This document shows positions 24,897 through 32,999 of a stretch of 64,000 nucleotides of DNA, piece by piece. Origin of the DNA: an uncultured Paludibaculum sp. (GTDB taxonomy: Bacteria > Acidobacteriota > Terriglobia > Bryobacterales > Bryobacteraceae). A program made the translations under genes and the position numbers. Within the stretch, counting starts at the first letter, position 1. Each line of letters starts with the position of its first letter. The notes beneath the pieces were generated by a model. The model did no database searches. It was not told where the DNA came from and worked only from the letters and a program-made list of their open reading frames with translations. The stretch lies in contig NZ_OY762267.1 in NCBI RefSeq assembly GCF_963665245.1, positions 4,639,552 to 4,703,551 of the forward strand, read 5' to 3'.

Positions 24897-25912
24897 CGTG
24901 CTTCCCTCTTGGATAACAACCCGGCTGTGAGCAGTGCGGTTTCGGCCCGCGTACGCATGTTGTCCAGAGTCAGCCAGAACCACACACCGCGCGCGTTGCC
25001 GCGATCTTCCACAATGTCGCTCACGGTGAGGCCGCTTTGCCCGGCCACAGCCATGTTGGAGCCCGGCTCCACGTCGGGCCCACGCACATCCAGGCCCGCG
25101 TCCTTCAGCCAGCCGCTGATCTCGTCTACCGTCGGTCTGGACTCAAACTCCAGCCAGGTGTTCATGCAGTAGCCATGGAAGACGGGCGCCTGCACCAGGC
25201 GCAACGACGGCAGCGGCACGGCCAGCGGACCCAATAGGGATGCCAGATGCCGCTCGATGCGATGTTCCGCCACTTCCAGGCTCACCTGGGCTTCGTCGCC
25301 CAGTCGAGGAAGCAGGTTGAAACTCACCTGCGCATCGAACAGCTTGCGCGGCATCTGCTGGAAGTTGAAGAGCGTCAGTGTTTGCTGATGCAACTCATCG
25401 ACACCCTCCTTGCCGCGTTCGCTGGCCGGTTCCATCACGGTGATCACCCCGCTCCGCAGCGGCCGCTGCGTGTGCAGCAGCGACATCAGCCGCGCCAGCG
25501 CGATCGCCGCCGGATGGGCCAGCGTATGAATTGCGTACTCCTGCGCCGCTACCGGCTCCCGCTCCAGCAGCGGTGCCCGCAGGATGGACTCGGGCAGGTC
25601 TTCAAAATCGGAGACGGCGTCGACAATCGCTGGCCGCTGCGGCAGCGCGTGAGCGAGCGCCAGGGCGCGCTTGTGCGCTTCCTGCGTACCCGCGAGCAGA
25701 ACGACATCTGCCTCCTCAATGCTGTTCTTGTCCAAAGGCTGCATGACGAGGAGGTCTTCCTCACCCGGCGCCAGGACGATGTCGTCGGGATGGGCGCTAG
25801 CCAGGCTCAGCACCACCGGCAGCTTACCCTCGTCGACGAGTTCACGAATCTCCTTGCCGAGCAGCGACTCGCCGCCCAGCAGAAGCCACTTGGGCTTGGT
25901 CATGGATGTCAC
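24893..25912 (-). CDS. Aspartate-semialdehyde dehydrogenase-like protein lacking the catalytic Cys (Usg-like)
   Basis: A 339-residue protein with the overall Asd/ArgC layout: N-terminal nucleotide-binding part (WLLLGGESLLGKEIRELVDE) and C-terminal dimerisation part (FNLLPRLGDEAQVS, HRIERHLASLLG, APVFHGYCMNTWLEF). Where true enzymes have the active-site Asn-Cys followed by Thr/Ser, this sequence reads TLAHPAAIALARLM, with no cysteine. It therefore resembles E. coli Usg, a catalytically dead paralogue. The P-loop-like glycines are also altered. It sits between pssA and the lptE pair with overlaps or 0-bp gaps, so it is co-translated with envelope genes. A structural or regulatory role is more likely than lysine/threonine biosynthesis. 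Confidence 0.82.
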   Translation of the reverse strand: MTSMTKPKWLLLGGESLLGKEIRELVDEGKLPVVLSLASAHPDDIVLAPGEEDLLVMQPLDKNSIEEADVVLLAGTQEAHKRALALAHALPQRPAIVDAVSDFEDLPESILRAPLLEREPVAAQEYAIHTLAHPAAIALARLMSLLHTQRPLRSGVITVMEPASERGKEGVDELHQQTLTLFNFQQMPRKLFDAQVSFNLLPRLGDEAQVSLEVAEHRIERHLASLLGPLAVPLPSLRLVQAPVFHGYCMNTWLEFESRPTVDEISGWLKDAGLDVRGPDVEPGSNMAVAGQSGLTVSDIVEDRGNARGVWFWLTLDNMRTRAETALLTAGLLSKREAR

Positions 25913-26815
25913 CTAACTGGCCTGATGTTCGGGCTGCGCGGGCGGAGGCGAGGGTTTGAACCAGCGCCGGATCAGTCCACCCAACCGCACCAGAATGCCG
26001 CTGGACACATAAACGGTGGCCAGTACCAGCAGCGCGGGTTTCGAGAAGTTCCAGAACAGATAGATCACCATGCAGAGCACGATGACGCTTTTCGGGCTGC
26101 GCGGACTCACCAGACTGAAATCCTTAAAGCTGCGGTAGCGCCAGGTGCTCACCATGAGGAACGAGAGTAGAGCCATCAATGCGGCCCAGGCGGCAATAAT
26201 CGGCCAGCCTCGCAGTGGCACCGAATCGACGGCATAGATCACCGCGGCCACCATGCCTGCCGCCGCGGGGATGGGCAGCCCGACGAAATACTTGCGATCC
26301 GGCCGGCCCGGATTGCGCGGCACCGGATTCACCGTGATGTTGAACCGAGCCAGCCGCATCGAGCCGCAGCAAACAAACATGAACAGGATGAAGTACCCCG
26401 CCTGCATGAGGTACTTCCGGATCTCGGGCGGTGTGTAAGGGTCGAGGAACTGGAAGCCCCAGACAAAGGCGAGCACCGCCGGAGCGATGCCAAAGCTGAT
26501 CACATCGGCCAGCGAATCCAACTCCCGCCCGAAGTCGCTGGTGGTATTCGTCAGCCGTGCGATGCGGCCGTCCAAGCCATCGAAGAACACTGAGAGCCCG
26601 ATCACCTTCGCGGCCGTCTCCCACGCGGGATTCGAGCCGTAGTTGCCCGCGGAGGCCCACAGCGCGCCTTCCACGGCCTTCAAAATCGCCAGGTACCCCA
26701 TGAAGAGATTACCTGCCGTAAACAGAGTCGGTAGTGCGTAGGCCGCGCGCCGTGGTCTGCGATCGGGCGAGTTGGGGTCGATCAGTCTTTCGCGGATATT
26801 CAAGCGCGGAGTCAT
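25913..26815 (-). CDS. pssA: CDP-diacylglycerol-serine O-phosphatidyltransferase
   Basis: A 300-residue membrane enzyme that makes phosphatidylserine from CDP-diacylglycerol and serine. The CDP-alcohol phosphatidyltransferase signature is complete: D79, G80, D82-G83, A86-R87, G97, D100... in DGLDGRIARLTN followed by DFGRELDSLAD. About eight hydrophobic spans follow. The proline-rich tail (WFKPSPPPAQPEHQA) is dispensable-looking. It overlaps psd by four bases (26812-26815), so the two steps to phosphatidylethanolamine are co-translated. The next gene downstream begins immediately after its stop. Confidence 0.94.
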   Translation of the reverse strand: MTPRLNIRERLIDPNSPDRRPRRAAYALPTLFTAGNLFMGYLAILKAVEGALWASAGNYGSNPAWETAAKVIGLSVFFDGLDGRIARLTNTTSDFGRELDSLADVISFGIAPAVLAFVWGFQFLDPYTPPEIRKYLMQAGYFILFMFVCCGSMRLARFNITVNPVPRNPGRPDRKYFVGLPIPAAAGMVAAVIYAVDSVPLRGWPIIAAWAALMALLSFLMVSTWRYRSFKDFSLVSPRSPKSVIVLCMVIYLFWNFSKPALLVLATVYVSSGILVRLGGLIRRWFKPSPPPAQPEHQAS

Positions 26816-27438
26816 TGTTTTGTCCTGCCGGCGCCGATGTGAGCCAGCACACTCGAGCCCGCGGCGACGCGTTGGCCCTCACGCACATCCAGCTCCCATT
26901 CGGGTCCAAACGTCACATCGACACGCGAGCCGAACTTGATCAGCCCAACGCGCTCTCCGGCGGTCACAAAATCGCCGGGCTTCTTCGTGCACACGATGCG
27001 GCGGGCAATCAGGCCGGCAATCTGCGAGAACGTCACCAGGGTGCGTTGCCCCCCCACACTGCCGTCGATCGTCATCGTGTTCATCTCGTTGTCCACCGAG
27101 GCTTCCTCTTTGCTCGCCACCAGGAATTTGCCCGGTTTGTAGTGAACGTCAACCACTTTGCCGGCGATGGGCGCGCGGTTCACATGGACGTCGAACACAT
27201 TGAGAAAGATGCTCACCCGGGTCGAGTCCGGCCCGCGCCGGATCAACACCACCTTGCCGTCACCCGGTGAAACGGCCACCGGACCAGGCGGCACCTGCCG
27301 CTCCGGGTCGCGGAAAAACCAGAGGCAAAACGCCGCCAGAACGTAGAACGGGATGCCCGCCCAACCCTTTGTAAAGTAGCCGAGCAGCGCGCCGGCGCCC
27401 GTCAGAAACAATGCGTAATATATTCCGGTGACTACCAT
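26812..27438 (-). CDS. psd: Phosphatidylserine decarboxylase, short (PSD-B/archaetidyl-type) form
   Basis: A 208-residue proenzyme, the short class of about 200-220 residues. N-terminal membrane segments (VVTGIYYALFLTGAGALLG and IPFYVLAAFCLWFF) precede the catalytic core (VSPGDGKVVLI, VFDVHVNRAPI). The self-cleavage site is FGSRVDV, where cleavage between G170 and S171 would create the pyruvoyl group. It converts phosphatidylserine to phosphatidylethanolamine on the inner membrane. It overlaps pssA and follows the M20 peptidase gene by 18 bp. Confidence 0.93.
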   Translation of the reverse strand: MVVTGIYYALFLTGAGALLGYFTKGWAGIPFYVLAAFCLWFFRDPERQVPPGPVAVSPGDGKVVLIRRGPDSTRVSIFLNVFDVHVNRAPIAGKVVDVHYKPGKFLVASKEEASVDNEMNTMTIDGSVGGQRTLVTFSQIAGLIARRIVCTKKPGDFVTAGERVGLIKFGSRVDVTFGPEWELDVREGQRVAAGSSVLAHIGAGRTKQ

Positions 27439-27456
27439 GCGTGAACCGCGATCTTC

Positions 27457-28611
27457 TTATTGTCCCAAATGCCGCACAAGAAGAGCGAGCAGGGCTGTTC
27501 GATCGGCAATGCGGTCCACCAGGATACTCTCGTTCACCGCATGGGCTCCTTCGCCAACTCCGCCGAGCCCGTCCAGCGTAGGGACGCCCAGGCCCGCCGT
27601 AAAGTTGCCGTCCGATCCGCCGCCCGTCGCCGATTCTTCCAGTTTCAGGCCCAGATGTTTGCCCGCAAGCTCCGACGCCGCTTTGAACAGCGCAATCACG
27701 CCTTTGGTGCGCTCCATCGGAGGACGGTTCAATCCGCCAGTCACCTCCAGCGTGCAGCGCTGGTCCACCGGCTTCAGGCGGCGGAACTTGCGGTCCAGTC
27801 CGGCGTAGTCCGCCATTTTCGCGATGCGGATGTCCACCTCGACCCGCGCCTCAGCCGCAATCACGTTGGTTCTCGTCCCGCCGCTGATCACCCCTGGATT
27901 CACCGTGAGTCCCTTCGGCAGATTGGTGAACCCGGCGATCTTCTCGATCTGACGGGCCAGTTCGACAATTGCGCTGGCGCCCGAAGTGAAATCCACCCCG
28001 GCGTGCGAGGCCTTGCCGCGCACCGCCACCGTGTAGTCGCCCACGCCCTTGCGCGCGGTCTTCAGCTTGCCGGTCAAGCCGGTGCCCGGCTCGGCTACCA
28101 ATACCGCCGAGCTCTCTTTCGCCAGGTTCTCCGTCAACGGGCGCGAAACTTCGCTGCCCACCTCTTCGTCGGAGACGATCCACAGCGCCACCTGCCTGGA
28201 AACCGGCAGGTCCAGGGCCTGCAGCAGCTTCATGGCCGAAAGAAAGAACACCAGGCCCGCCTTCATATCGAAAACGCCCGGTCCCCACAGTCGGCCGTCC
28301 GTTTCCCGCCAAGGCATCGTCTTCAACGTGCCCAGCGGCCATACAGTATCGCTGTGCCCGACCCCCAGAATCCGGCCCGGTTTCTTCTTTCGTGGACCCG
28401 GCAAGTCAAAGGTCAACAGTAGGTTACGGCCATAGCGGCCGCCCGGGAAGGTCTTGACGCGGGCCAGTCCCTCCACGCGCGCCGCCAGCAGGTCGACAAA
28501 GCGGTTTACCGCCCCGGCGTCGTCGCTGGGCGACTCGCACTCCACCAAGTCTTTGAGAAAATTGACGATTGCGGGCTGTTGGGCCAGCGCATGAGGAAGG
28601 ATTGCGTCCAT
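27457..28611 (-). CDS. M20-family metallopeptidase (carboxypeptidase G2-like)
   Basis: A 384-residue di-zinc hydrolase. The metal and catalytic motifs are GHSDTVWPLGT (His), FDMKAGLVFF (bridging Asp) and SDEEVGSE (Glu base and ligand). The dimerisation or lid domain contains GKASHAGVDFTSGASAI. The closest well-known group is glutamate carboxypeptidase/CPG2-like, which removes C-terminal Glu from peptides or folates; the true substrate is unknown. No signal peptide is evident. It is the first gene of the minus-strand envelope operon and starts 24 bp from the divergent fabZ. A -10-like TATTCT lies 8 nt before ATG 28611. Confidence 0.9.
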   Translation of the reverse strand: MDAILPHALAQQPAIVNFLKDLVECESPSDDAGAVNRFVDLLAARVEGLARVKTFPGGRYGRNLLLTFDLPGPRKKKPGRILGVGHSDTVWPLGTLKTMPWRETDGRLWGPGVFDMKAGLVFFLSAMKLLQALDLPVSRQVALWIVSDEEVGSEVSRPLTENLAKESSAVLVAEPGTGLTGKLKTARKGVGDYTVAVRGKASHAGVDFTSGASAIVELARQIEKIAGFTNLPKGLTVNPGVISGGTRTNVIAAEARVEVDIRIAKMADYAGLDRKFRRLKPVDQRCTLEVTGGLNRPPMERTKGVIALFKAASELAGKHLGLKLEESATGGGSDGNFTAGLGVPTLDGLGGVGEGAHAVNESILVDRIADRTALLALLVRHLGQ

Positions 28612-28618
28612 CGTTTGT

Positions 28619-28625
28619 TAGAATA
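28619..28625. promoter_or_regulatory. Candidate bidirectional -10 element (TAGAATA)
   Basis: In the 24-bp gap between divergent starts, the plus strand reads TAGAAT (28619-28624) preceded by TGT, an extended -10 form, 11 nt before fabZ. The minus strand reads TATTCT (28625-28620), 8 nt before the M20 peptidase start. Confidence 0.55.
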
Positions 28626-28635
28626 ACTGTTTCCG

Positions 28636-29097
28636 ATGGCAGTCTTAGAAAACATCGACATCCGCGACATCCTCCCCCACCGCTACCCCATGTTGCTGGT
28701 GGACCGGATCGTCGAAATCGGCGAAGACTTCATCGTCGGCGTGAAGAATGTCACCGCCAACGAACCGTTCTTCCTCGGACACTTTCCTGACTTTCCGGTG
28801 ATGCCCGGCGTGCTCATTATCGAAGCCATGGCCCAGGTGGGCGGCACACTGGTTTTAAAGGACTTGCCCGATCGCAAGTCGAAACTCGTCCTGTTCGCCT
28901 CCATTGAGGAAGCCAAGTTCCGCAAGCCCGTCCTGCCCGGGGACACTCTGCGCCTGGAACTGAAGACCCTCAAGCGCAAGTCCACCGTCGTCAAGATGCA
29001 GGGCACCGCGACCGTTGACGGCCAGGTGGTCGCCGAGGCGATTGTTATGTGCAAGGTGATCGACCGGCCCGGAAGCCCCGCGGCACCCCAGGCATAG
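28636..29097 (+). CDS. fabZ: 3-hydroxyacyl-[acyl-carrier-protein] dehydratase FabZ
   Basis: A 153-residue hot-dog-fold dehydratase of type II fatty acid synthesis. Catalytic H49 is in FLGHFPDFPVMPG and E63 in LIIEAMAQVGG; HRYPMLLVDRI is the family N-terminal motif. It consumes the same 3-hydroxyacyl-ACP pool that LpxA uses for lipid A, and lpxA follows after 5 bp, the classical arrangement that balances phospholipid and lipid A. It is the first gene of the lipid A operon and is divergent from the M20/psd/pssA operon. Confidence 0.96.
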   Translation: MAVLENIDIRDILPHRYPMLLVDRIVEIGEDFIVGVKNVTANEPFFLGHFPDFPVMPGVLIIEAMAQVGGTLVLKDLPDRKSKLVLFASIEEAKFRKPVLPGDTLRLELKTLKRKSTVVKMQGTATVDGQVVAEAIVMCKVIDRPGSPAAPQA

Positions 29098-29102
29098 CGC
29101 CC

Positions 29103-29879
29103 ATGGCTATCCACCCGACCGCGATCATCGATCCCGCGGCTCGGATCCACCCGGACGCCGACATCGGCCCACACTGTGTCATCGGCGCCGAGGTCGAAAT
29201 CGGAGCCCGCACCCGCCTCATGGCTAACCTCTATATAGAGGGACCAACATGGATCGGCGAAGACAACATCTTTTATCCGTACGCCAGCGTAGGCGTGGCG
29301 TCGCAGGATCTGAAGTACCACGGTGAACGCACCGAGACCCGCATCGGCTCGCGCAACAAGGTCCGCGAGTTCGTCACCGTTCACCGCGGCACGGAGGGCG
29401 GCGGTGCCCTCACTTCCATCGGCGACGACAATCTGTTGATGGCTTATACCCACATCGCCCACGACGCCCACATCGGCAGTCATATCATTCTAGGCAATGC
29501 AGTTACGCTCGCCGGCCACGTCACCATCGGCGACTGGGCCATCATCGAGGCGTTCTCCGGAGTCCACCAGTTCTGCCGTATCGGCCAGCACTCCTTCACT
29601 GGCGGCTACAGTGTCGTTACCCAGGACGTCCTGCCGTACTCCCAGACTGTCACCCCGCGCCAGTCGAAAGTCTACGGCGAGAATAAGGTTGGGCTGCAAC
29701 GCCGCGGCTTCGCGCCGGAGTCGATCGCATCTCTTCATAAGGCCTTCCGGCTCCTCGTCAGTGATAAGTTGAATACCTCTCAGGCACTGGAACAGATCCA
29801 GGGGGACGTTCCGCCCTGTCCCGAGGTGGAGGAGTTGGTCGAGTTCATCCGAACCGCGAAGCGTGGTTTCATCAAGTGA
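29103..29879 (+). CDS. lpxA: UDP-N-acetylglucosamine O-acyltransferase
   Basis: A 258-residue left-handed beta-helix acyltransferase, first step of lipid A synthesis. Hexapeptide repeats begin at AIHPTAIIDPAARIHPDADI. The catalytic histidine is H120 in YTHIAHDAHIG, equivalent to E. coli H125. A helical C-terminal domain follows (FAPESIASLHKAFRLL). ATG 29103 fits the family start; the upstream extension lies inside fabZ. Its stop overlaps the GTG start of lpxI. The presence of an Idh-like enzyme two genes on raises the question of whether it uses UDP-GlcNAc or the 3-amino analogue. Confidence 0.95.
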   Translation: MAIHPTAIIDPAARIHPDADIGPHCVIGAEVEIGARTRLMANLYIEGPTWIGEDNIFYPYASVGVASQDLKYHGERTETRIGSRNKVREFVTVHRGTEGGGALTSIGDDNLLMAYTHIAHDAHIGSHIILGNAVTLAGHVTIGDWAIIEAFSGVHQFCRIGQHSFTGGYSVVTQDVLPYSQTVTPRQSKVYGENKVGLQRRGFAPESIASLHKAFRLLVSDKLNTSQALEQIQGDVPPCPEVEELVEFIRTAKRGFIK

Positions 29880-30691
29880 GATACGGCCTCATCGCCGGCT
29901 CCAGCCGGTTTCCGATCCTCGCCCTGCAGACCGCTCGCCAGTTGGGCCACGACGTGGTGGTCATCGCTCTGAAGGACAACGCCCCGCCCGAGGTGGAGGC
30001 GCTGGCCGAACGCTGCTACTGGATCACCATCGCCGAACTAGGTAAGTTGATCGACATCCTTCATAAGGAGAAGATCACGGACGTGATCATGGCGGGTCAG
30101 GTGCGCCACACCTCGCTCTTCAGTACCTTACGGCCGGACTGGCGCTTGGCTAAGCTGCTCTTCTCTCTTCCTTCGCGCAACACCGATGCCCTCATCGGTG
30201 GCGTCCAGCAGGAACTAGAGAAGGAGGGCATCCATCTCGCCGATTCGACGCTCCTTCTGAAACCCCTACTCGCCGTGGAAGGGCCCATCACGAAGCGGAA
30301 ACCGACGGATGACGAGAAGAAAGACATCCACTACGGCCGGCGCGTGGCCGGTGCGCTCTCCGGTCTCGACGTCGGTCAAAGCGTGGCCATTTCCGAGCGG
30401 GCCTGCGTCGCTGTCGAAGCGATGGAAGGAACCGACGCCATGTTGCGCCGGGCGGCTTCGCTGGTAAACGGACGCGCCCTGCGATTGGTCAAGGCGTCTA
30501 ATCGCCGCAAGCATCTTCTGTTCGACGTGCCCGTGGCCGGGCCGGGCACCATTCAAACCATGGCCGAGACCGGAACCACCGCTCTCGCCGTGGACGCCGG
30601 CCGAACCCTTCTGCTGGACAAGGACGAGATGCTCGCCCTGGCCGCCCAGCACGACATCGCGATCGTCGGCTACCCGCCGGAGGAATCATGA
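29876..30691 (+). CDS. lpxI: UDP-2,3-diacylglucosamine pyrophosphatase LpxI
   Basis: A 271-residue enzyme that cleaves UDP-2,3-diacylglucosamine to lipid X in organisms that lack LpxH. N-terminal LIAGSSRFPILALQTAR and DVIMAGQVRHTSLF, and C-terminal GPGTIQTMAETGTTALAVDA with the catalytic-domain aspartate, match the DUF1009/LpxI family. The GTG start overlaps the lpxA stop (GTGA). The gene after it also overlaps by four bases, giving a tightly coupled fabZ-lpxA-lpxI-Gfo/Idh cluster. lpxD, lpxB and lpxK are not in the window. Confidence 0.93.
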   Translation: MRYGLIAGSSRFPILALQTARQLGHDVVVIALKDNAPPEVEALAERCYWITIAELGKLIDILHKEKITDVIMAGQVRHTSLFSTLRPDWRLAKLLFSLPSRNTDALIGGVQQELEKEGIHLADSTLLLKPLLAVEGPITKRKPTDDEKKDIHYGRRVAGALSGLDVGQSVAISERACVAVEAMEGTDAMLRRAASLVNGRALRLVKASNRRKHLLFDVPVAGPGTIQTMAETGTTALAVDAGRTLLLDKDEMLALAAQHDIAIVGYPPEES

Positions 30692-31653
30692 GTGAACCAG
30701 CAGTCCTAGTCGCCGTTGCCGGCGCGGGCGCCTTTGGAAAGAATCATTTACGCGTCATCCGCGAGTCCCACGTGGAACTCGCCGGGGTCTACGACCTCGA
30801 CCCGGAGCGGGCCCGCGCGGCTGCCGCCGAGTTCGGGTGCCGGGCCTACGACTCCCTGGAAGACCTGGCCGGCCACGCACAGGCCGCCATCGTCGCCGTC
30901 CCTACCTCGGCCCACCGCACCGTCGCCTGCCAGTTGCTCGAGGCCGGTCTCGACATTCTGGTGGAAAAGCCCATCGCCCCTTCGGTGGCGGAAGCCCACG
31001 ATATGATCGTTGCGGCCCGCCAGCATGGACGCATCCTGCAAGTTGGTCATCTGGAGCGCTTTAACCCAGCCGTCGCGGCCGCGCGCAAGCTGGTGACCTT
31101 CCCTCTGTTCTTCGAGATTCACCGTCTCAGTATCTTCTCCCCGCGCAGCCTGGACGTCGACGTAGTGCTCGACCTAATGATCCACGACCTGGACATTCTC
31201 CTGGCCATGACCGGAGCCATGCCCAGCGAAGTGCGTGCGGCCGGCATCCCGGTTCTCTCGGACAAGGCCGATATCGCCAACGTACGCCTGGAGTTCCCCA
31301 GCGGCTGCATCGCCAACCTGACTGCCTCCCGCGTCTCCACCGAAAAAGTACGCAAGCTCCGCTTCTTCCAGCCACGTCAGTACATCTCCGTAGACTATGC
31401 CAAGCAGGAATGCTTCGGAATCGGCGTCGACGACAATCGCCAGGTGAAGCTGATGCCGCAGATGGTCACGAAGCAGGAGCCTCTCAAACGTCAGTTCGAG
31501 TCGTTCCTTGAGTGCATCGCGACCCGAGCCAAACCCGACGTGGACGGCGAGGCTGCGGCTCAAGCGCTGGAATTGGCCTGCATCATCATGGAAAAGATCG
31601 CGGAGCATGGTGCGGTAGTAGCCCGATCGCTTGCTTCCACGTCTAAGTCATAG
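30688..31653 (+). CDS. Gfo/Idh/MocA-family oxidoreductase of the lipid A cluster (GnnA candidate)
   Basis: A 321-residue soluble NAD(P)-dependent dehydrogenase. The Rossmann motif is VAGAGAFGKNHLRVI, the family lysine motif is VEKPIAPSVAEAH, and the catalytic-domain segment is VLDLMIHDLDILLAM. It is translationally coupled to lpxI (ATGA at 30688-30691). Known GnnA enzymes of this family oxidise the 3-OH of UDP-GlcNAc so that GnnB can aminate it, giving amide-linked lipid A. No GnnB-type aminotransferase is adjacent here, so the GnnA assignment is an inference from context. Another role in lipid A or O-sugar synthesis is possible. Confidence 0.85.
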   Translation: MSEPAVLVAVAGAGAFGKNHLRVIRESHVELAGVYDLDPERARAAAAEFGCRAYDSLEDLAGHAQAAIVAVPTSAHRTVACQLLEAGLDILVEKPIAPSVAEAHDMIVAARQHGRILQVGHLERFNPAVAAARKLVTFPLFFEIHRLSIFSPRSLDVDVVLDLMIHDLDILLAMTGAMPSEVRAAGIPVLSDKADIANVRLEFPSGCIANLTASRVSTEKVRKLRFFQPRQYISVDYAKQECFGIGVDDNRQVKLMPQMVTKQEPLKRQFESFLECIATRAKPDVDGEAAAQALELACIIMEKIAEHGAVVARSLASTSKS

Positions 31654-31674
31654 AGCCCGTTCTCGCCCGACTCC

Positions 31675-32748
31675 ATGATTCAGTCCTTTCAGCGGTACTG
31701 GCACGGTGACCAGGAGCAATTGCAGTTGCTTCTGGACTACAGCGACCAGGAGCAGACCCGGCGGCGCCGGTTGGCCGCGGCAGGGGCTGTACTGTATCAA
31801 TTGGCAGTGATCCTCTTTGCCCTCAACGCGCCCGGCGGGGCCATCCGTTTCCATACGGAATCCGAGTTGACCGTGGACGTCCGGCGTTCCACTCCGTTGA
31901 TCGCTCCTCCGCACCTGCCCGACTTCAAGGTGACCCAGAAGGAACCGCAGCACACCAAACCGGCCGCGGAAGTAGATATGGCTGCCTTGATGCCGAAGAA
32001 AGCCATCGTTCAGCCGCAAAGTACGCCACCTGGGAAGCCATTTACGCCGCCCCCCGGTCCGGCGACGCCAGCCCCCCGGCCGCAGGCCTTGGAGGCTCCG
32101 AAGATTCAGGTGGCCGAGCAGCAGATTCCTTCGAACACCTCCGACGGTCTGGCGCCGCGCATTCCTACGACAACGCCGCCTGCTCCCGAGCCGCCGAAAT
32201 CGAATCCGTTCGAACGCGTAGGCGGACCACAGACGAGTCCGAGTCCGGCGCCGGGGCGCGTTGCCATCGCGCCGCCCAAAACCGGTGTCGAAGAGGCGAT
32301 TCGGGCCGTAGCTCAGGGCGGCGGCGGACACGGAGTCATGGTGGGCGACGTTGGCGGTGGCGGTATGGGCGCCCTCAGCGAGGGCCATATCCAGAACCCC
32401 ACGCCCGGCCGTCAAGGCAGTACGCTGGAACTGCTCAGTGATCCTAAGGGGGTGGACTTTCGGCCCTACCTAATCCAGGTTTTAGCCGCCGTGAAACGCA
32501 ACTGGCAGGCGGTCCTGCCTGAGAGCGCCCGCCTGGGCCGTCAGGGAAGAACCGCAATTCAGTTCTCGATCAACCGTACCGGAGGTGTACCGAAACTAGT
32601 CATAGCGTTTCCTTCTGGTACGGAAGCGCTCGATCGGGCCGCTGTCGCCGGCATCAGCGCTTCCAACCCGTTTCCGCATCTGCCGGCTGAGTTCACCGGG
32701 AGTGAGATCCGGCTGCAGTTGGTCTTCTCATACAACCTGCCTAGATGA
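31675..32748 (+). CDS. TonB-like energy-transducer protein
   Basis: A 357-residue protein with an unusual cytoplasmic N-terminus of about 32 charged residues (FQRYWHGDQEQLQLLLDYSD), one membrane span (about 37-53), a proline-rich periplasmic stalk (about 100-205, e.g. FTPPPGPATPAPRPQ) and a C-terminal TonB/TolA-like domain (about 270-357: VKRNWQAVLPESARLGRQGR, VIAFPSGTEALDRAAV). It is likely to couple inner-membrane energy to an outer-membrane receptor such as the Oar-like proteins in this window. No ExbB/ExbD genes are nearby. It starts 21 bp after the Gfo/Idh gene, possibly as the last gene of that operon. Confidence 0.8.
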   Translation: MIQSFQRYWHGDQEQLQLLLDYSDQEQTRRRRLAAAGAVLYQLAVILFALNAPGGAIRFHTESELTVDVRRSTPLIAPPHLPDFKVTQKEPQHTKPAAEVDMAALMPKKAIVQPQSTPPGKPFTPPPGPATPAPRPQALEAPKIQVAEQQIPSNTSDGLAPRIPTTTPPAPEPPKSNPFERVGGPQTSPSPAPGRVAIAPPKTGVEEAIRAVAQGGGGHGVMVGDVGGGGMGALSEGHIQNPTPGRQGSTLELLSDPKGVDFRPYLIQVLAAVKRNWQAVLPESARLGRQGRTAIQFSINRTGGVPKLVIAFPSGTEALDRAAVAGISASNPFPHLPAEFTGSEIRLQLVFSYNLPR

Positions 32749-32831
32749 GGTGGGAAGCTAGTACTGGGTGTGACAGATTGAGACGAATGACGTTCAGTGC
32801 CCCTAAATGAGACAATTAAGGTGATTTAAGA

Positions 32832-32999
32832 ATGATACCCATCCGAAAGCGATTCAAGTGGGCCTTAGCTGCCTATGGGGCAATTGGGGTGGCGGCATGG
32901 TTCACCCTGGATGGGAACTTCCTCATCATAGTGCTGATTCTATTAGCAGTATTCGCTATTCGAAGCTGGGTCGCGGTGCGCCGCGAAGAGCTCGGCTAA
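32832..32999 (+). CDS. Small membrane protein, 55 residues
   Basis: A short gene running ATG 32832 to TAA 32997-32999. It starts MIPIRKRFKWALAAYGAIG and continues with two hydrophobic stretches (ALAAYGAIGVAAWFTL and FLIIVLILLAVFAIRSW) separated by DGN, ending in a basic/acidic tail (VAVRREELG). A purine-rich AAGGTG lies upstream. A positive N-terminus, a hairpin of two membrane helices and clean start and stop are convincing features of a real small membrane protein. Its position between the TonB-like gene and the sigma factor gene gives no clear function. Confidence 0.55.
   Translation: MIPIRKRFKWALAAYGAIGVAAWFTLDGNFLIIVLILLAVFAIRSWVAVRREELG

Noticed and set aside
22812..25172. 786-codon open frame on the plus strand
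   Set aside because: It is antisense to holA, both lptE genes and the Usg-like gene, has low-complexity composition rich in His, Arg and Gln, and matches no family. It is a by-product of GC-rich codon use.
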